21,475 nucleotides of DNA from an uncultured bacterium (GTDB lineage: Bacteria; Patescibacteriota; Minisyncoccia; Phycocordibacterales; UBA918), in assembly GCA_913050645.1 (NCBI GenBank), contig CAJXAG010000017.1, positions 1 through 21,475 on the forward strand. Direction: 5' to 3'. The translations under genes and the position numbers were made by a program. Within the stretch, counting starts at the first letter, position 1, and each line of letters begins with the position of its first letter. A model generated the notes under the pieces. The model worked only from the letters and a program-made list of their open reading frames with translations, searched no databases and was not told where the DNA came from. This document shows, one piece after another, positions 19,881 to 21,475 of the stretch.

Positions 19881-21281
19881 TTACTCAGTTTCGCTGGTAT
19901 CGGCGTCTGCTGAAAGCAGTGTGTCGATGCGGTTGATGTCACGTGGGAAGAGTGTTGCTTCCTTCACGTTTTTCACTCCACAGAACTTAGCAGTAAGTCG
20001 CTCAAGTCCCATTCCCCACCCTCCATGTGGTGGAATACCATACTTGAAGGCCTGGAGATAGAATGAGAAGCTTTCTGGATCGAGTCCTTTTGCTTTGATC
20101 TTTTCCTTCATGACATTGATGTCATGTACACGCTGCCCTCCGGTAGTGATCTCGACACCTCGGAAAAGCAGGTCGAAGCTTTTGGTGAACCCTGGGTCAT
20201 TCTCGTCTTCGTACGTGTAGAACGGGCGCTTTGAAACCGGATAGTGTGTGATAAAGATGAAATCGCTATCAAGTTCTTCTTTTGCGTATTCACACAGCCA
20301 CCGCTCGTCTTCTGGCTCAAGGTCAGGTGCACCTGTTTTGTCTTCACCTGTTTTTTCTTTTATGAGTTCCAGTGCTTCACTGAGTTTCATACATGGGAAG
20401 ATATCTCCTTCTGGGATTGCAGGTAGTTCTACCTTGAGTGTCGCAAGTGCATCAGCAGCGTGTTCCTGTAAGTGCTGGACGATATGCTTCATTAGTGCTG
20501 TTTCAACACGCATTACATCGGTGTGATCTTTGATGAATCCCATTTCCATATCAAGCGACGTGTATTCGCTGAGGTGTCGACTTGTAGCACTTTTTTCTGC
20601 ACGAAATGCTGTTGCAAATGAGAACACTCGTTCGTATACACCAACCATCACCTCCTTATAGAGCTGTGGACTGGTCGCAAGGTATGCTGTTCGATCTTTG
20701 AAGTACTCTACCTTAAAGACTTCTGCTCCACCTTCAGCGTCTCCTCCTACCAGCTTTGGTGCTTGAAACTCGGTAAAGCCTTCTGCTCGAAGAAATTCTC
20801 CGTATGCACGCACGATTTCTGCTTGTACCTTGAAGATTGCACGGTCGTGTGGCCGACGTAGTGTCAGCGGTCGGTTATCAAGTACCGTTTCAATTGAGAA
20901 GTCGTCTTCCATGTCAAACGGTAGCGCTTCCGATGCGTTAAGAACTTCGATACCAGTGATCTCAAGTTCAATATCACCATTTTGCACGTCAACGTTCACC
21001 ATCTTCTCAGGTCGTTGATTGACAATACCACTTACTGACACGGAATATTCTGCACCAATCCCCTTAGCTACTTCAAGTACTTCAGGCTTGCCAAAGACAA
21101 CACCTTGAATAATGCTTGTTCGGTCACGAAAGTCAAAGAAAGCCATCTTTCCTTGCTGTCGAGCAACGTTGACCACGCCGTTGATTGTTACCTCCTTTCC
21201 TACGTGTTCATGTAGGTCTTTTATTAGTGTTCGTCTTGTCCCGTTAGAAGGACTCGACTCAAAGTTGTTTTTGTCTGTCAT
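19881..21281 (-). CDS. aspS: Archaeal-type aspartyl-tRNA synthetase, likely non-discriminating
   Basis: A class IIb synthetase that charges tRNA-Asp and, if non-discriminating, tRNA-Asn for amidation by GatCAB. The 466-aa protein has an N-terminal OB fold (about 17-120, GKEVTINGVVN, FFDFRD) and a class II core. It has AspRS-type GGAEVFKVEYF, ATSPQLYKE and FRAEKSATSRHLSE, then GVEITTGGQRVHD and the C-terminal GIPPHGGWGMGLERL. It lacks the ~120-aa GAD insert of bacterial AspRS. AsnRS is excluded by SPQLYKE in place of SGQLYLE-like text. ATG 21281 gives an extension MTDKNNFESSPSNG; the codon after SNG is ACA, so the CTAACGGG motif is translated. Confidence 0.92.
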   Translation of the reverse strand: MTDKNNFESSPSNGTRRTLIKDLHEHVGKEVTINGVVNVARQQGKMAFFDFRDRTSIIQGVVFGKPEVLEVAKGIGAEYSVSVSGIVNQRPEKMVNVDVQNGDIELEITGIEVLNASEALPFDMEDDFSIETVLDNRPLTLRRPHDRAIFKVQAEIVRAYGEFLRAEGFTEFQAPKLVGGDAEGGAEVFKVEYFKDRTAYLATSPQLYKEVMVGVYERVFSFATAFRAEKSATSRHLSEYTSLDMEMGFIKDHTDVMRVETALMKHIVQHLQEHAADALATLKVELPAIPEGDIFPCMKLSEALELIKEKTGEDKTGAPDLEPEDERWLCEYAKEELDSDFIFITHYPVSKRPFYTYEDENDPGFTKSFDLLFRGVEITTGGQRVHDINVMKEKIKAKGLDPESFSFYLQAFKYGIPPHGGWGMGLERLTAKFCGVKNVKEATLFPRDINRIDTLLSADADTSETE

Positions 21282-21321
21282 GTTTTTATGATAAATATAC
21301 AACCCTTTTAATGGGATCCAT
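21240..21321 (-). promoter_or_regulatory. Inverted-repeat leader of aspS
   Basis: The right arm CCTTCTAACGGG (complement of 21240-21251) lies in codons for PSNG. The left arm CCCATTAAAAGG (complement of 21304-21315) follows an ATG at 21321 (MDPIK...) and pairs at 10 of 12 positions. The aspS ATG lies in the loop. It is the weakest match after mraY. Confidence 0.6.
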
Positions 21322-21332
21322 ATTTTGTACGC

Positions 21333-21475
21333 AGAGACAAAATAAAATCGTCCCTGCAAATGTATTAGTTTACTAATATATTTGCAGGGACGATTACAAT
21401 CAAACGATTGCTCGTGGTGCCACCCTACTTCAATACTCTTCTACCGAGGTCCGGCCTAGGGCTAGCCCTAGGCCG
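21333..21475 (-). promoter_or_regulatory. T-box riboswitch, 3' half, upstream of aspS (cut by the window end)
   Basis: On the - strand the T-box sequence AGGGTGGCACCACG (complement of 21413-21426) matches the consensus AGGGTGGNACCGCG at all fixed positions but one. It is followed by the small helix CAATC/GATTG (21397-21410) and then CGTCCCT, which can pair with AGGG to form the antiterminator. The competing terminator is a 24-bp stem with one G-U pair (21346-21395) followed by TTTTATTTTG. The bulge TGGC would pair with a tRNA ending GCCA; tRNA-Asp and tRNA-Asn both have discriminator G. The 24-bp palindrome at 21452-21475 fits stem III. The specifier loop lies beyond the window. Confidence 0.88.

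Overview
The window looks like a chromosome piece from a small-genome bacterium of the Patescibacteria (Candidate Phyla Radiation), most likely the Parcubacteria side. This is inferred from divergent, compact versions of housekeeping proteins, a stripped-down peptidoglycan cluster (dacA-mraY-ftsW-murG with no murD/E/F between), an archaeal-type AspRS, very few Shine-Dalgarno sites, and intergenic DNA full of hairpins and small repeats. No 16S rRNA or tRNA gene is present to prove it.

Layout. Positions 1-4454 carry + strand genes: the end of an MFS permease, a DUF1653 protein, a hypothetical protein, a small basic protein, lexA, a 37-codon ORF, an unknown 119-aa protein and murI. From 4602 to the end every recognisable gene but one is on the - strand. 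In order of increasing position they are a XerC/D-type recombinase, a small exported protein, an EnvC-like M23 peptidase, gltX, murG, ftsW, mraY, dacA, scpB, (island), scpA, pepA and aspS. The two gene sets converge near 4.5 kb, beside the Xer gene and a 32-bp perfect palindrome, which suggests a replication-terminus/dif neighbourhood.

How the genes work together. The scpB-dacA-mraY-ftsW-murG run is an operon-like block for chromosome condensation and cell-wall synthesis. murI supplies D-glutamate, and the M23 protein remodels the wall at division. scpA and scpB, normally adjacent, are separated by about 1.9 kb holding a 449-bp element with inverted ends and a TTGAC duplication, a GC-rich structured RNA candidate with a near-consensus promoter and its own terminator, a copy of a 0.2-kb palindromic repeat, and a small membrane protein gene.

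Regulation. Four observations stand out. (1) Five genes (murI, M23, scpB, mraY, aspS) share a leader in which an arm CCCGTTAGA near the start of the leader is complementary to an arm TCTAACGGG that abuts the start codon or the junction between an N-terminal extension and the conserved domain. (2) The aspS leader contains the 3' half of a T-box riboswitch (T-box sequence, antiterminator and terminator). (3) An 18-bp perfect palindrome of LexA-box type lies exactly between the -35 and -10 of a promoter upstream of lexA. (4) Two families of non-autonomous, MITE-like elements carry inverted ends, and one copy of each shows a 5-bp target duplication.
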